Assembly: GCF_016464305.1 (NCBI RefSeq)
Contig: NZ_JAEIOJ010000008.1
Coordinates: 6,870 to 70,869 of the forward strand
Reading direction: 5' to 3'
DNA from: Umezawaea beigongshangensis
GTDB taxonomy: Bacteria; Actinomycetota; Actinomycetes; Mycobacteriales; Pseudonocardiaceae
DNA length: 64,000 nucleotides
Made by a program: the position numbers and the translations under genes. This document shows, piece after piece, positions 1 through 10,278 of this stretch (its first letter is position 1; each line of letters opens with the position of its first letter). The notes beneath the pieces are model-generated. The model ran no database searches. It worked only from the letters and a program-made list of their open reading frames with translations, and had not been told where the DNA came from.

Positions 1-108
1 CTCTCCGGGCGGGGGGCGGCCCCCCCCCCCCGCGCCCGCCCCGCCTCCGCTGGTGCGGGGGGGGGGGGGCGCCCCCCCCCCCCCCCCCCCCCCACCACCC
101 ACGAGGTG
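1..108. repeat. G/C homopolymer low-complexity stretch
   Basis: The first ~100 bases hold an 11-C run near 21-31, a 13-G run at 57-69 and a 22-C run at 72-93. G13-CG-C22 can fold back on itself. It lies just past the nusB stop. It could be a terminator, but pure homopolymers of this length are more typical of an unreliable contig end. No gene is seen. Confidence 0.7.
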
Positions 109-528
109 CTACAGGACGGCCCTGAGCTGGTCCGCGATCACCGCGATGCGGCCCAGCACGCCGTTGACGAAGCGCGGCGAGTCGTCCGTGGACAGGCCCT
201 TGGCCAGCTCCACGGCCTCGTCGATCGCCACCGCGTCGGGCACGTCGTTGGCCCAGAGCAGCTCGTAGAGCCCGATGCGCAGCACCGCGCGGTCGACCGC
301 GGGCATCCGCTGCAACGTCCAGCCCTCGGCGTGTTCGGAGATCAGGTCGTCGATGCGCGCGCGGTGCGCGGTGACGCCCTCGACGAGGGTGACCGTGTAG
401 TCGTTGACCGGAGGCACGTCCGGCGAGCCGATCCGGCCCGAGATCAGCGTGACGGCGTCGTCGCCGCGCAGGTCCGCCTCGTAGAGGACGTCGACGGCGC
501 GTTTGCGCGCCTTGCTGCGTGCACCCAT
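109..528 (-). CDS. nusB: Transcription antitermination factor NusB
   Basis: 139 residues, the usual NusB length. The N-terminus (GARSKARKRAVDVLYEADLR) is the conserved RNA-binding start of the family, and the all-helical body continues through RMPAVDRAVLRIGLYELLW. With NusE (ribosomal protein S10), NusB binds boxA RNA and supports rRNA antitermination in the cytoplasm. It starts 1 bp after the efp stop, so the two are cotranscribed, the usual efp-nusB order of actinobacteria. The gene is intact; what follows it downstream is only the homopolymer stretch at the window edge. Confidence 0.96.
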   Translation of the reverse strand: MGARSKARKRAVDVLYEADLRGDDAVTLISGRIGSPDVPPVNDYTVTLVEGVTAHRARIDDLISEHAEGWTLQRMPAVDRAVLRIGLYELLWANDVPDAVAIDEAVELAKGLSTDDSPRFVNGVLGRIAVIADQLRAVL

Positions 529-529
529 G

Positions 530-1093
530 TCAGCTGTTCACTCGACCGAGGTAGCGGCCGTCGCGGGTGTCGACCTTGATCTTCTCGCCCGTGGTGACGA
601 ACAGGGGGACCTGGATCTCCGCGCCGGTCTCCAGCGTGGCGGGCTTGGTGCCGCCGGTGGAGCGGTCGCCCTGCAGGCCGGGGTCGGTGTGCTGGATCAC
701 CAGCTCGACGGAGGTCGGCAGCTCGACGAACAGGGGCACGCCCTCGTGCGTCGCGACCATGGCCTCCTGGTTCTCCAGCATGTAGTTGGCGGCGTCGGCC
801 ACCGTCTCGCCGGGAACGCTGATCTGGTCGTAGGTGTCGCCGTCCATGAAGATGAAGTCGGCGCCGTCCTTGTAGAGGTAGGTCATCGACCGCTTGTCCA
901 CGGTGGCGGTCTCGACCTTGGTGCCGGCGTTGAACGTCTTGTCCACGACCTTGCCGGTGAGCACGTGCTTCAGCGTGGTGCGGACGAAGGCGCCGCCCTT
1001 GCCGGGCTTGACGTGCTGGAAGGCGGTGACGGTCCAGAGCTGGCCGTCGAGGTTCAGGACCAGGCCGTTCTTGAGGTCGTTGGTGGTGGCCAC
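530..1093 (-). CDS. efp: Elongation factor P
   Basis: 187 residues, full length. It starts [20 protein letters not shown], and the KOW-like domain I contains [11 protein letters not shown], the tip loop where EF-P is modified in some bacteria. The C-terminal OB domain ends [17 protein letters not shown], which carries the EF-P signature. EF-P enters the ribosomal E/P site and relieves stalling at polyproline motifs. It lies between pepQ (75 bp upstream) and nusB (1 bp downstream) in one minus-strand block. Nothing is unusual. Confidence 0.97.
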   Translation of the reverse strand: MATTNDLKNGLVLNLDGQLWTVTAFQHVKPGKGGAFVRTTLKHVLTGKVVDKTFNAGTKVETATVDKRSMTYLYKDGADFIFMDGDTYDQISVPGETVADAANYMLENQEAMVATHEGVPLFVELPTSVELVIQHTDPGLQGDRSTGGTKPATLETGAEIQVPLFVTTGEKIKVDTRDGRYLGRVNS

Positions 1094-1168
1094 GGTGGTG
1101 GTCTCTCCTGTGGGTCGACGGTCGGGCCCGGCACGCGGGCCGGCGGAAGGTGGACGCCCTGCTCGGCG

Positions 1169-2254
1169 TCAGACGACCACGAGCTCTTTCGTGGTCAGGG
1201 TGAGGAGCTCGGGTTCGCTCTCGCGCACCACGAGCGTGTCCTCGATGCGGACACCACCCCTCCCGACCAGGTAGACGCCGGGCTCGACGGTGACCGCCAC
1301 ACCGGCGAAGAGCATACCTTCACCGCTCGTGGACAGCGCCGGAGCCTCGTGGATCTCCAGGCCGACGCCGTGGCCGAGTCCGTGCGGGAACTGCTCGCCG
1401 AACCCGGCGCGCTCGATCACCTCGCGGGACGCGGCGTCCACGGCCCCGGTCCTGGTTCCCGCGGTCAGCGCGGCGCGGCCCGCGGCCTGGGAGGCCGCGA
1501 CGAGGTCGTACAGCTCGCGCTGCCAGTCGGCCGGGCGGCCCACGACGAGGGTGCGGGTCATGTCCGAGTGGTAGCCGTCGACGAGCGCGCCGAAGTCGAG
1601 CTTCACCAGGTCGCCGGGGCACACCGCGGCGTCGGTGGGCCGGTGGTGCGGGACGGCGGAGTGCGGCCCGGCGGCGACGATCGTCTCGAACGACGGCGCG
1701 GCGGCGCCGTGGTCGAGCATCCTGGACTCCAGCTCGCGGGCGATCTCCCGCTCGGTGCGCCCGACGCGCAGCCCGCCGTGCTCGATCAGGTCGGCCAGCG
1801 CCCGGTCCGCCGCGGCGCACGCCATGCGCAGCGCCTCGACCTCGGCGTCGTCCTTGACCGTCCGCAGCCGCTCGACGAGGCCGGGCGCGCGCACCAGGTC
1901 GGTGCCGCTGGCGGCGGCGCTCAGCCGGTCGAGGCCCTCGACGGTCACGTGGTGGCTCTCGTAGCCCGTGCGCTCCAGCCCGTCGCGCGCCGCGCGCCGC
2001 GCCAGCGCGTCCGCGCACGAGCGGTCCACCAGCCGCTCCAGGTCGGGCACCTGCCGCTGGGACTGGGTGAGGTACCGGCCGTCGGTGCAGAACACGGTGC
2101 CGTCCTCGCCGTCGGAGCGCACCAGCAGCGCCGCGTTCGAGCCGGTGAACCCGGTGAGGTAGCGGACGTTGAGCGGGTTCGCGACCAGCAGCGCGTCCAG
2201 CTCCCGGTCCCGGAGCAGGGTCCGCAGGGCGTCGCGTCGAGAGCTGTGCGGCAT
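1169..2254 (-). CDS. pepQ: M24 family Xaa-Pro aminopeptidase/dipeptidase
   Basis: 361 residues. The N-terminal creatinase-like domain (~1-130, with LLVANPLNVRYLTGFTGSNA) is followed by a pita-bread M24 metallopeptidase domain. Metal ligands visible include the D of VKLDFGALVDGYHSDMTRT, the H of HGLGHGVGLEIHE and the late E of AVTVEPGVY and GGVRIEDTL. It removes or splits proline-containing N-terminal dipeptides in the cytosol. pepQ-efp-nusB is a conserved actinobacterial order, so this is almost certainly the housekeeping copy. Aminopeptidase P and prolidase cannot be separated from sequence alone. Confidence 0.93.
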   Translation of the reverse strand: MPHSSRRDALRTLLRDRELDALLVANPLNVRYLTGFTGSNAALLVRSDGEDGTVFCTDGRYLTQSQRQVPDLERLVDRSCADALARRAARDGLERTGYESHHVTVEGLDRLSAAASGTDLVRAPGLVERLRTVKDDAEVEALRMACAAADRALADLIEHGGLRVGRTEREIARELESRMLDHGAAAPSFETIVAAGPHSAVPHHRPTDAAVCPGDLVKLDFGALVDGYHSDMTRTLVVGRPADWQRELYDLVAASQAAGRAALTAGTRTGAVDAASREVIERAGFGEQFPHGLGHGVGLEIHEAPALSTSGEGMLFAGVAVTVEPGVYLVGRGGVRIEDTLVVRESEPELLTLTTKELVVV

Positions 2255-2375
2255 GGTTCGAGCCTAGGCGTGTTCCGGAGGTCTCGTCCGGTGGTGCTCC
2301 GGCCGGGCGCGCTGTCCCCTCCGCACGACCCGGTGCGCGGTGACGCGGGCCGCCGTTGTCGTCGTGGCGCGGTCC

Positions 2376-2381
2376 TACACT
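2376..2381 (+). promoter_or_regulatory. -10 hexamer of probable leaderless promoter
   Basis: TACACT ends 7 nt before the ATG at 2389, the usual distance from a -10 box to the transcription start. No ribosome-binding site lies between them. This supports leaderless translation of the B-4DMT gene. Confidence 0.45.
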
Positions 2382-2388
2382 GCCGGTC

Positions 2389-2820
2389 ATGCGCGCGTGG
2401 ATCGGCCGGGGCCTGTGGATGGCGCTGCTGCACGGCTCGGTGCAGACCGGGGTGGCGGCGGTGGCGGCGCGGAGGGCCGAGTCCGGCGAGGCGGTGCGTC
2501 CCGTCGCGCTGGTCCTGCTGGTCGCCGCGGCGGTCGTGTGGGGCGCGGTGGACGGCTGGCGGCAGCGGGAGGACCGGGGCACGACCTGGTTCGGCGCCGC
2601 GCTGCTGGCCGGTCCCCTCGCCGGTGTCCTGGGCGTGCTCGGCACGGCGCTGCTGGTCGACCAGTCGGGCACGGAGTCGCTGGGCGTCGCGCTGACCGGC
2701 GGCGCCGCGTTCACCGCGCTGCTGGTACTGGCGCCCGCCGCGGTGGGGCTGGGCCTGGGCGGCGCGCTGCCGGGGCCGGCGGATCAGCGCGACGAGGTCA
2801 GCACCGAGCGCCGGTCGTAG
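2389..2820 (+). CDS. B-4DMT family small membrane protein
   Basis: 143 residues with four hydrophobic segments (about 8-25, 38-56, 70-95, 108-130), starting MRAWIGRGLWMALLHGSVQT. This matches the B-4DMT (four-TM drug/metabolite transporter-like) proteins common in Pseudonocardiales. Transport is the family label, not a demonstrated activity. The ATG lies 7 nt after a TACACT hexamer (2376-2381) with no Shine-Dalgarno, so the message is probably leaderless. An in-frame upstream start at 2356 would precede that hexamer and is less likely. Its last 37 bp overlap the 3' end of the convergent lipoprotein gene. Confidence 0.75.
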   Translation: MRAWIGRGLWMALLHGSVQTGVAAVAARRAESGEAVRPVALVLLVAAAVVWGAVDGWRQREDRGTTWFGAALLAGPLAGVLGVLGTALLVDQSGTESLGVALTGGAAFTALLVLAPAAVGLGLGGALPGPADQRDEVSTERRS

Positions 2821-4286
2821 TCGCGCCACCGCTCGGCGTCCACGTCCTGCGTGGTGGAGCCGTTGAGCGCGACGATCTCGGCGGCGGTGGCCGCGGGCAG
2901 CTCCCACAGCCGCCCGTCGTCCAGGACGAGCCCGAGGGTGCCGTCGGGTCCGCGCACGGCCTGCGCGCCCGCGGACAGCCTGGCGGCGACGGGCATCTGC
3001 TCGACCAGCTCCGGCCGCCGCGACAGCAGGCCGCGGGCGAGCCGGTCGGCCACCGAGCGGCGTTCGACGCGCAGCAGCTCGCCGTCCACCACCAGGTCGA
3101 CCGTGCGCTCGGGCGAGGGCACGGCGTGGCCCTGGAGCACCGCGCCCTGCCGCTCGGTGGCGCAGCCGGGCAGGTTCACCAGGTCGAGGCCGAAGTGGCT
3201 GAGGCCGGTCGGGGCGCCGGCCGCGCCGATGGTGGTCGCGCGCACGACGTCCACCGAGAGGCGGCCGCACGGGTCGGTGGTGCTGACGGGAGCGTGTCCC
3301 TCGCCGGTGCGCAGCAGGCCGGGGCCCTCCTGCCACGGGCCGGGGATCGTGGTGGGCGCGACGGGGTTGCGGGTGAAGTCCTCGTCCCAGAAGGTCAGCG
3401 TCGTGCCGCTCTCGGTCTCGTGGGCGATGGCGAAGGCGCCCAGCGCGTCGATCCACGTCCAGTCGGCGCTGAAGGCGTCGACGACGGAGCGCGTGCGCGG
3501 CTCGGCGGTGGTGGCGCTCGGGGCGAAGCCGCCGGTGCCCAGCGCCTCGACGCGGTCGACGAACAGCGGGTCCGTCGAGCGCAGCACGAACTGGCCGGCG
3601 CCGTTCCAGCCGGCCGCGCCACCGGTGGTGTCGGTGAACATCAGGTAGAACCAGCCGCCGACGTGCACCGCGGACGGCTGGCCAGCGCCGTAGGTGTTCT
3701 CGCGGCTCTCGTCGTAGGAGGGGCTGACGATCGGCCGGCCGCCGTTGGCCCGCGTCCAGTTCACCCCGTCGGGGCTGGTGGCGACCCCGATGGCGTTGCC
3801 GTGGGCGTGATCACCCGCGGCCCCGGTGTAGTAGAGGTAGTGGGTGCCGTTCACGTGGATCACCGACGGGTCGCAGGTGTGCATCCCGTCGAAGCCGTTC
3901 ACGCTGCCGCTGAACACCGGCTTCGCGGGGCCGAACGGGCCGCCGACGGTCGCGCTCTCGGCGAGCAGGAGGTCGTCACCGGCCGGCTGGGCGTGGCCGA
4001 GCTGGCTGCACCACCACATCCGCACCCGGCCGCCGTCCAGCAGCAGGGTGGGGCCGTAGTCGTAGGGCGAGTCGCCGCCCCCGGCCGCGACGACGCCTCC
4101 GCTCTGCCGCGGCGCGTCGACCGCGGCGACGACCTGCTCGCGGGGCGGCGCGGGCTCGTCCTCCGCCGGCGAGGAGCCGACCGGGCTGCGCGAGGCGTCG
4201 CGCAGCTCGCCGCCCTCGGCGCTCGTGCACGCGGTGAGCAGCACCGAGACCAGCAGGGGCACGAGCAGCGTGACGGCCGATCTCAT
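2784..4286 (-). CDS. Secreted lipoprotein, GH43-like five-bladed propeller
   Basis: About 500 residues. The signal sequence MRSAVTLLVPLLVSVLLTAC ends in a lipobox (LTAC), so export and lipidation are likely. The start at 4286 is preferred over an upstream ATG at 4322 because it gives a clean signal peptide and has a GAGGGG ribosome site. The mature part has repeated beta-propeller blades typical of GH43/GH32-like folds (YDYGPTLLLDGGRVRMWW, HTCDPSVIHVNGTHYLYYTG, YGAGQPSAVHVGGWFYLMFTD). The substrate cannot be read. It sits inside the shikimate block but has its own likely promoter and converges on the B-4DMT gene. Confidence 0.65.
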   Translation of the reverse strand: MRSAVTLLVPLLVSVLLTACTSAEGGELRDASRSPVGSSPAEDEPAPPREQVVAAVDAPRQSGGVVAAGGGDSPYDYGPTLLLDGGRVRMWWCSQLGHAQPAGDDLLLAESATVGGPFGPAKPVFSGSVNGFDGMHTCDPSVIHVNGTHYLYYTGAAGDHAHGNAIGVATSPDGVNWTRANGGRPIVSPSYDESRENTYGAGQPSAVHVGGWFYLMFTDTTGGAAGWNGAGQFVLRSTDPLFVDRVEALGTGGFAPSATTAEPRTRSVVDAFSADWTWIDALGAFAIAHETESGTTLTFWDEDFTRNPVAPTTIPGPWQEGPGLLRTGEGHAPVSTTDPCGRLSVDVVRATTIGAAGAPTGLSHFGLDLVNLPGCATERQGAVLQGHAVPSPERTVDLVVDGELLRVERRSVADRLARGLLSRRPELVEQMPVAARLSAGAQAVRGPDGTLGLVLDDGRLWELPAATAAEIVALNGSTTQDVDAERWRDYDRRSVLTSSR

Positions 4287-4369
4287 GCCCGACTGCCCCT
4301 CACGGTCGACCTGATTCATCACCGAGGGGAACGCTCATCACTCGGTGGGGGTTCAGTGTAGTGATCGAT

Positions 4370-5277
4370 TCACCCGTTCGGGCAGGGCATCCGCTCCGCT
4401 ACGAGTTCGACCTCGAACCCGTCCGCGTTCTCCAGGTAGGCGGCGTACTGCTCCGGTCCCCCCGCGTGCGGATGCCGGTCGGCGAACATCAGCCGCCACC
4501 CGTGCGCGGCCGACTCCGCCACCAGCGCCTCGACGTCGCCGGGAGACCCCGCGTGCAGCGCCAGGTGGTTGAGCCCGGCGGCCGTGCGGTCGTGCCCGCC
4601 GCGCCGGTCCGCCGAGTCCTCCACCACGACGTACGTGCGCCCCAGCTTCCAGCTCGCGCCCCGGCTCCACCGCTGGTGCTCCGTCCAGCCCAGCGCGCGC
4701 AGCAACCAGCCGATGCTCGCCTCCGCGCGCGGCAGGTCGGGCACCCACAGCTCCACGTGGTGCAGCGGTCCCGCGCCGCCGGGCAGCGCGACGAGCACGC
4801 GGTGCACGTCGCCGTGGTGCGTTCCCGAGCCCACGTCGAGCAGGCCGAGCTTCGCGGCGAGCGCCAGGCTTCCCGCGTCGCACTCGTGCACCAGCGCCCA
4901 CACCGCGGGCAGTCCGAGGCGGTTCAGGCCGTGGTCGAGCAGCGCCGCCGCGGCCTCGGTGGCCAGGCCGCGGCCCTGGTGGGCGACTCCGACGTACCAG
5001 CCGATCTCCGGCACGTCGCCGGGCAGCTCCAGCGACGGCCACAGGTGACCGAGACCCACCAGCTCGTCGCCCAGCACGAACGCCCAGTGCCCCAGCCCCT
5101 CCGGGCACGTCCCGGCGAGCCCGCGCGCGACCACCGCCCGCGCCCGCTCCGGGTCGGTGAGGTCCGCCGCCAGGTACCGGCTCAACGCCGGAGCGGCGAA
5201 GAGCCGGACCACGTCCTCCGTGTCGTCGGCGCGCAGCGGACGCAGCTCCAGCCGCGCGGCGCGCAGCACCGGCGGGC

Positions 5278-5281
<4 letters not shown>
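4370..5281 (-). CDS. GNAT acetyltransferase fused to VOC (glyoxalase-like) domain
   Basis: 303 residues. Residues ~1-170 form a RimJ/RimL-type GNAT domain ([18 protein letters not shown]; acetyl-CoA loop near [12 protein letters not shown]). Residues ~175-303 form a vicinal-oxygen-chelate half ([20 protein letters not shown] ... [18 protein letters not shown] ... DGFEVELV). The GTG at 5281 overlaps the aroQ stop as GTGA, so it is translationally coupled to aroB-aroQ. Each domain is common and the fusion is not. GNAT proteins acetylate amines or protein N-termini, and VOC domains often bind hydrophobic or antibiotic ligands. A resistance or detoxification role is only a guess. Confidence 0.8.
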
Positions 5282-6860
<1,579 letters not shown>

Positions 6861-7904
6861 TCACACCACCACGACGTGCGGCTCCAGGGCGTCGGCGCCC
6901 CGGACGTGCGCGAGCAGCTCCGCCTGCGCGGCCAGCTCGCGGCGCGGTGTCGTTCCCCGCGGCGCGTCGACCTCGACGGTCATCGTCCGCCCGGTGGTGG
7001 ACGACCGCCACGTGCCGGTCACCACGCCGTCGACGACCACGGCGCCGGGCGAGCCGACCGGCCGCCACAACCGGCGCGCGACGTCCGCGTCGGGCGCGAC
7101 GAGCCAGCGCGGGCCCAGCAGGTACGGGTCGCGGGGCGGCAGCAGCAGCACGCGCGGCGGATCGGGGGCGGGCAGCAGACCGGCGTCGTGCAGGAGCAGC
7201 AGCACGCGCTCGTCCACCACCACGGAGCGCAGCTCGGGCCACGGGTCGCGCGGCCCGGCGCCGAGCCACGTCCTGGCGTCCTGCCGGGTGACCGGACCCA
7301 CCAGGCGCAGGTAGGCGGTGAGCAGCGTCGGCTCCCCCGGCGGTTCGACCGGCGGTGGCGGCCCCTGCGGGCGGCGGAACACCAGGCGCGACCCGGCGGG
7401 TTCCAGCTCGACGCCCGCGAGCAGCGTGCACAGCCGGAAGACGCCGTCGAGCACGTGCTCGGCGCCGCAGCCCTCGCACCAGCGGGTCAGCTCGCGCGGC
7501 GCGCGGGAGCCGACGGCGGCGGACAGCTCGCCCTTGGTGGCGGTGTCGCCGGGGAACTCCGACCGGATCAGCTCCACGAGCGCGTCGACGTGCTCCACGC
7601 CCGTCACGCCGTGGCCGGGCGCCCACTCGGCGAGCTGCGCGTCGCTGCGGGGGCGCAGCTCGCGGCGCAGCACGGGCAGGTCGGCGCGGCGGTGCAGGTG
7701 CGGAGCGCCGCGCAGGCTGAGCACGCGCACCGCGTCGAGGGCGTCGTGGTCGCGGCGGGTGGTGCGCTGGGCGAGGCTGACCGCGGCGGAGCCGGGCGGG
7801 GTGTCCTGGAGTCCGAGCGCCAGCACGTCGAGGCGCTCGTCGCGGTGCAGCCCCTGCACCGCCGCGCGGTGCGCGAGGACGGCGGCGCGGGACGACTCCG
7901 TCAG
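6861..7904 (-). CDS. Winged-helix DNA-binding protein, AlkZ/YcaQ-like (HTH_42)
   Basis: About 347 residues. The layout fits the HTH_42 family: N-terminal helices with a VLALGLQDTP motif near residue 30, a winged-helix centre (FPGDTATKGELSAAVG) and a C-terminal beta part (PRVLLLPPRDPYLLGPRWLVAP). Relatives include interstrand-crosslink DNA glycosylases (AlkZ, YcaQ). No AlkZ-type Gln-x-Gln catalytic pair was confirmed. No good ATG/GTG exists near the expected start: a CTG at 7904 overlaps the aroK stop (CTGA), and a GTG lies about 20 codons inside. The gene sits between aroK and aroB, which are normally adjacent. Confidence 0.72.
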   Translation of the reverse strand: MTESSRAAVLAHRAAVQGLHRDERLDVLALGLQDTPPGSAAVSLAQRTTRRDHDALDAVRVLSLRGAPHLHRRADLPVLRRELRPRSDAQLAEWAPGHGVTGVEHVDALVELIRSEFPGDTATKGELSAAVGSRAPRELTRWCEGCGAEHVLDGVFRLCTLLAGVELEPAGSRLVFRRPQGPPPPVEPPGEPTLLTAYLRLVGPVTRQDARTWLGAGPRDPWPELRSVVVDERVLLLLHDAGLLPAPDPPRVLLLPPRDPYLLGPRWLVAPDADVARRLWRPVGSPGAVVVDGVVTGTWRSSTTGRTMTVEVDAPRGTTPRRELAAQAELLAHVRGADALEPHVVVV

Positions 7905-8419
7905 GACAGCTCTCCGTACCTCTCGGCGACGGCGGCCGCGACCTCGTCGGGGGACAGCGCGTCGGTGACGACCTCGATCACGGCGACCTCCCGGTACAGC
8001 GGGAGGCGGGCGTCGAGCAGCGCCTTGAACGTCGCGCGGGGGTTGATGCCGGTCAGCAGGGGCCGCGCGCTGGACATGCCGGTGCGGCGCACGCCCTCGG
8101 CCATGCCGACGTTGAGGAACACCACGGTGTGCCCGGCCAGGCGCGCGCGGGTCCGCTCGGACAGGATCGCGCCGCCGCCGAGGGCGAGAACGCCGTCGTG
8201 CTCCGCCAGCGCGGTGGCGACGGCCTCCTCCTCCAGCGCCCGGAAGACCGGCTCGCCGTCGGTGGTGAAGATGTCGGAGATCGGCTTGCCCGCACCGGCC
8301 ACGACGTCGTCGTCCACGTCGCGGAACGGCACGTCCAGGCGCTCGGCGAGCAGCCTGCCGACGGTGGTCTTGCCCGCGCCGGGAGGGCCCAGGACGATCA
8401 TGGTGGGGCGCGTGGTCAC
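7901..8419 (-). CDS. aroK: Shikimate kinase
   Basis: 172 residues. The P-loop GPPGAGKTT is at 9-17, FRDVDDDVVAGAGKPI gives the shikimate-binding Asp, and LALGGGAILSERTRARL gives the second substrate loop. It phosphorylates shikimate with ATP. The gene precedes the AlkZ-like gene and aroB on the minus strand. Its upstream neighbour aroC is separated from it by an opposing phosphoesterase gene, so aroK probably has its own promoter. Confidence 0.96.
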   Translation of the reverse strand: MTTRPTMIVLGPPGAGKTTVGRLLAERLDVPFRDVDDDVVAGAGKPISDIFTTDGEPVFRALEEEAVATALAEHDGVLALGGGAILSERTRARLAGHTVVFLNVGMAEGVRRTGMSSARPLLTGINPRATFKALLDARLPLYREVAVIEVVTDALSPDEVAAAVAERYGELS

Positions 8420-8548
8420 CCGACGAGCCTAGCGGCTGTTTGCGCAGGCCCCGCACGGGTAGCCGGGTGGCGTGAATCCCGCGCAGCCGCCCGGCCGGAG
8501 CCGTCGCGACGAGGACGGTCCCGCCGCGCGCGACGCGGGGGGACCGCG

Positions 8549-9049
8549 CTGAGCACCCGCGTGGTCGTGCTGTCCGACACGCACGCACCCCGGTTCTGGA
8601 AGGGCTGCCCGCCGTCCGTGGCCGAGCACCTGCGCGGAGCCGACCTGATCCTGCACGCGGGCGACGTGTGCACCGCCGGAGTGCTGGACGAGCTGGCCGG
8701 GTTCGCCCCGGTGCGCGTGGTGCTGGGCAACAACGACGGTCCCGACGTGGCGGCGTGGGGCGCGCCGGAGAGCCTGGAGCTGGAGGTCGACGGCCTGCGG
8801 GTGGCGATGGTCCACGACAGCGGCCAGAAGACGGGCCGGACCCGGCGCATGGCACGCCGGTTCCCCACCGCGGACCTGGTCGTGTTCGGCCACTCGCACG
8901 TCCCGCTGGACGCCGCGGGCGACGGCGTGCGGATCTTCAACCCCGGCTCGCCGACGGACAAGCGCCGTCAGCCCACCGGCACGCTGGGCGTCCTGCGCGT
9001 CGCGCGCGGGCGGCTGACCTCGGCACAGATCGTCCCGGTCACCCGCTGA
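8549..9049 (+). CDS. YfcE/MJ0936-type metallophosphoesterase
   Basis: About 166 residues. Calcineurin-like metal motifs are all present: VVVLSDTHAP (D-x-H), LILHAGDVCTAG (GD), VVLGNNDGPD (GNND), MVHDSGQKTG and FGHSHVPLD (GHSH). It should hydrolyse small phosphodiesters with two metal ions, substrate unknown. The likely start is CTG at 8549, 7-8 nt after a G-rich ribosome site; a GTG at 8561 is the alternative. It is inserted in opposite orientation between aroK and aroC. Confidence 0.85.
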   Translation: MSTRVVVLSDTHAPRFWKGCPPSVAEHLRGADLILHAGDVCTAGVLDELAGFAPVRVVLGNNDGPDVAAWGAPESLELEVDGLRVAMVHDSGQKTGRTRRMARRFPTADLVVFGHSHVPLDAAGDGVRIFNPGSPTDKRRQPTGTLGVLRVARGRLTSAQIVPVTR

Positions 9050-9056
9050 GCCCGGC

Positions 9057-10253
9057 TCAGATGCCGTCCCAGCGGGCCTCCAGCGCCGCGAGGTAGGACT
9101 CGGCGTTGCGCCGGGTCTCCGCGAGGGAGTCGCCGCCGAACTTCTCCAGCGCCGCCTCGGCCAGCACGAGCGCCACGACGGACTCCAGCACGACACCGGC
9201 GCGCGGCACCGCGCACACGTCCGAGCGCTGGTGGATCGCGACGGCGGGCTCACCGGTGCGCACGTCCACCGTGGACAGCGCCTTGGGGACCGTCGAGATG
9301 GGCTTCATGGCGACGCGGGCGCGCAGCGGCTCGCCGTTGGTGATGCCGCCCTCCAGGCCACCGGCCCGGTTGGACCTGCGGGTCACCCCGGAGGGGCCGG
9401 GCCCCCGGTCGATCTCGTCGTGCGCCCGGCTGCCCCACCTCTCGGCGGTGGTGAAGCCGTCGCCGATCTCCACGCCCTTCATCGCCTGGACGCCCATCAG
9501 CGCGGCGGCGAGCCGGGCGTCGAGGCGGCGGTCCCAGTGCACGTGGGAGCCGAGGCCGGGCGGCAGGCCGTAGGCGAGGACCTCGATCACCCCGCCGACG
9601 GTGTCACCGGCGTTCTTCACCGCCTCGACCTCGGCGACCATCGCCTCGGTCCCGGCGGGGTCGAAGGCGCGGACGGGGCTCGCGTCGATCGCGGCGAGGT
9701 CCTCGGGACCGGGCAGCGGGCCGTCCGGCGTGCGCGCCCCGCCGATGGACACGACGTGGCTGATGATCTCGACGCCCAGCAGCTGGCGCAGGAACTGGCG
9801 GGCCACCGTGCCCAGAGCGGTGCGGGCCGCGGTCTCGCGAGCGCTTGCGCGCTCCAGCACGGGCCGGGCCTCGGTGAAGCCGTACTTCTGCATGCCGGGC
9901 AGGTCGGCGTGACCCGGCCGGGGGCGGGTGAGCGCCTCGTTGCGGCCGGTCGGCTTCAGCTCGGACGGGTCCACCGGGTCGGCCGACATGACCTTCTGCC
10001 ACTTCGGCCACTCGGAGTTGTCGATCTTCACCGCGACGGGGCCGCCCTGGGTGACGCCGTGACGCACCCCGCCCAGGAACTCGACCTGGTCGGTCTCGAA
10101 GCCCATCCGCGGGCTGCGGCCGAAGCCGAGCCTGCGGCGTTCGAGCTGAACGGTCAGGTCGGACGTCGTGACCTCGACCCCGGCGACCATGCCCTCCAGC
10201 ACGGCGACGAGGGCGGGTCCGTGTGATTCCCCAGCGGTGATCCAGCGCAGCAC
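9057..10253 (-). CDS. aroC: Chorismate synthase
   Basis: 398 residues, GTG start. Family signatures are intact: [50 protein letters not shown], and [26 protein letters not shown] with the FMN/EPSP site. It converts EPSP to chorismate using reduced FMN. It starts 25 bp after the prepilin peptidase gene on the same strand, so the two may be cotranscribed, and its stop converges on the phosphoesterase gene. Confidence 0.97.
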   Translation of the reverse strand: MLRWITAGESHGPALVAVLEGMVAGVEVTTSDLTVQLERRRLGFGRSPRMGFETDQVEFLGGVRHGVTQGGPVAVKIDNSEWPKWQKVMSADPVDPSELKPTGRNEALTRPRPGHADLPGMQKYGFTEARPVLERASARETAARTALGTVARQFLRQLLGVEIISHVVSIGGARTPDGPLPGPEDLAAIDASPVRAFDPAGTEAMVAEVEAVKNAGDTVGGVIEVLAYGLPPGLGSHVHWDRRLDARLAAALMGVQAMKGVEIGDGFTTAERWGSRAHDEIDRGPGPSGVTRRSNRAGGLEGGITNGEPLRARVAMKPISTVPKALSTVDVRTGEPAVAIHQRSDVCAVPRAGVVLESVVALVLAEAALEKFGGDSLAETRRNAESYLAALEARWDGI

Positions 10254-10278
10254 GGCCGAATCCTTTCACAGCGTTCTT

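Noticed and set aside
503-2695. Long plus-strand frame opposite efp and pepQ
   Set aside because: Shadow of conserved minus-strand genes; low-complexity Val/Gly/Arg composition.
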